From contig NZ_CAKRNY010000096.1 in the NCBI RefSeq assembly GCF_934371575.1, positions 1 to 5,387 of the forward strand: DNA of 5,387 nucleotides, in the 5' to 3' direction. This document shows, piece by piece, positions 4,994-5,387 of the stretch. Positions within the stretch are counted from its first letter, which is position 1; each line of letters begins with the position of its first letter. The stretch is from an uncultured Blautia sp. Its GTDB lineage: Bacteria; Bacillota; Clostridia; Lachnospirales; Lachnospiraceae. A program made the translations under genes and the position numbers. The notes under the pieces were generated by a model that was given only the letters and a program-made list of their open reading frames with translations, did not search any database and had not been told where the DNA came from.

Positions 4994-5249
4994 ATGATGA
5001 AAACAAGAAAAAACCATGGAATAGAATACAAAGAGAAAAGTTAGTGTTGAAGAATTGAATGAATTATCAATTGTTGGTGGTAATGATGGAAATCCAGAAC
5101 TCAGATGTTCTATTTCTAACATTATCATTACGACTGTTTTAGTATCATTAGTGTCTATTTCATATTTTACTACTAGTCCAGAGCAGTGCAAGTTAATTGG
5201 ACGTATTCCCGCGTCTATTCGAATCACTGCTCCAAGTTCGTATAGATGA
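4994..5249 (+). pseudogene. Class II lanthipeptide (lichenicidin-beta-like) precursor, frameshifted
   Basis: A frame opens at ATG 4994 (a second ATG is at 4997) nine bases after AGGA, reads MMKTRKNHGIEYKEKS and stops at TAG 5042-5044. Dropping one A from the run at 5036-5039 joins it to the next frame: ...YKEK-VSVEELNELSIVGG-NDGNPE..., which ends at TGA 5247-5249. From memory, the beta precursor of the two-peptide lantibiotic lichenicidin starts MKTMKN, has VSEEELKALVGG, and then NDVNPE, a hexapeptide trimmed after export. The match in order and spacing is close. The core is atypical: LRCSISNIIITTVLVSLVSI, then SYFTTSPEQC and a 22-residue basic tail. It has only two Cys and lacks the usual Cys-rich end. 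Homology of the leader is a strong inference; a functional product is doubtful. Starting from TTG 5055 would lose most of the leader and lacks a ribosome binding site. A sequencing error in the A-run would also explain the break. Confidence 0.6.
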
Positions 5250-5262
5250 GTAGAGAGGATTT

Positions 5263-5387
5263 ATGTGTATGGCAGAAAAGTTTTATGATAATAGAAATTT
5301 TAAAATACTTAAAATAAACAAAAAAACAGAAAATATTAGTATGTTGATTATTACGTTATGTACATTGCTACTATTGGTATTTTTTTT
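5263..5387 (+). CDS. Membrane protein, N-terminal fragment (cut by window end)
   Basis: Open from ATG 5263 (or ATG 5269, two codons on) to the window edge, 41 codons. An AGAGAGGA site (5252-5259) lies 3-4 bases before the first ATG and 9-10 before the second, so the second may be the true start. The protein begins MCMAEKFYDNRNFKILKINKK, a short basic cytosolic segment, then a hydrophobic stretch from about residue 28 (MLIITLCTLLLLVFF) that should cross the membrane. It starts 13 bases after the lantibiotic-like stop, on the same strand, so it is likely in that operon. The short cytosolic tail followed by one membrane span resembles the HlyD-type accessory subunits of bacteriocin exporters. 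It does not look like a LanM synthetase or a LanT exporter, which start with soluble domains. The fragment is too short to decide. Confidence 0.6.
   Translation, partial: MCMAEKFYDNRNFKILKINKKTENISMLIITLCTLLLLVFF

Noticed and set aside
4979..5227. 82-codon minus-strand frame opposite the lantibiotic-like gene
   Set aside because: No ribosome binding site or family resemblance; the plus strand carries a promoter box and a GG leader motif.
5055..5249. Intact 64-aa gene starting at TTG 5055
   Set aside because: Lacks a ribosome binding site and would delete most of the leader; the frameshifted longer reading explains more of the sequence.

Overview
The window is AT-rich DNA with strong AGGAGG-type ribosome binding sites, lipobox lipoproteins and Gram-positive surface-protein architecture. 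This points to a low-GC Bacillota host (Lactobacillales, Erysipelotrichia or a related clostridial group; the sequence does not settle which). The gene mix of a partition operon, a surface adhesin and a degraded bacteriocin locus indicates accessory DNA: an integrative and conjugative element, a plasmid, or the junction of such an element with its host replicon. No relaxase, integrase, replication initiator, tRNA, rRNA or CRISPR array is visible.

Left part, minus strand (transcription runs towards position 1). A Soj/ParA-type partition ATPase (2757-3581) is followed by an overlapping ParB/Spo0J-family protein (1865-2800). Next come a small lipoprotein with a long charged linker (1031-1672), a clear intrinsic terminator (995-1022), and the first 323 codons of a secreted thioester-domain adhesin that runs off the window (1-969). 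The adhesin keeps the Cys and Gln expected to form an internal thioester, and it breaks off at the start of a SpaA/CnaB-like stalk domain. ParA and ParB would keep the element segregated. The lipoprotein and adhesin form a surface module of the kind often carried by conjugative elements of Bacillota.

Centre, 3582-4157. A 576-bp gene-free stretch separates divergent genes. It holds several perfect inverted repeats, a GC-rich hairpin conspicuous in AT-rich surroundings, a 27-codon micro-ORF of doubtful status, and a tandem 11-bp repeat. It is the best candidate here for a parA leader RNA, a partition-control region or a replication/partition site. Two short motifs (AGGTAGTAA and ATCCCCTANTA) occur both here and just downstream of parB, so they bracket the parAB operon.

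Right part, plus strand. A 174-aa protein with one N-terminal membrane segment, function unknown (4158-4682), ends at a strong hairpin terminator (4711-4746). After a gene-free spacer with a TATAAT box there is a remnant of a class II lanthipeptide precursor. Its leader end and first core residues (...IVGGNDGNPE) closely resemble the beta peptide of lichenicidin (GGNDVNPE), but the leader is split by a one-base frameshift at an A-run (5036-5039). A further membrane protein starts at 5263 and is cut by the window end. The right part therefore looks like the start of a two-peptide-lantibiotic-type locus that is decayed or contains a sequencing error.
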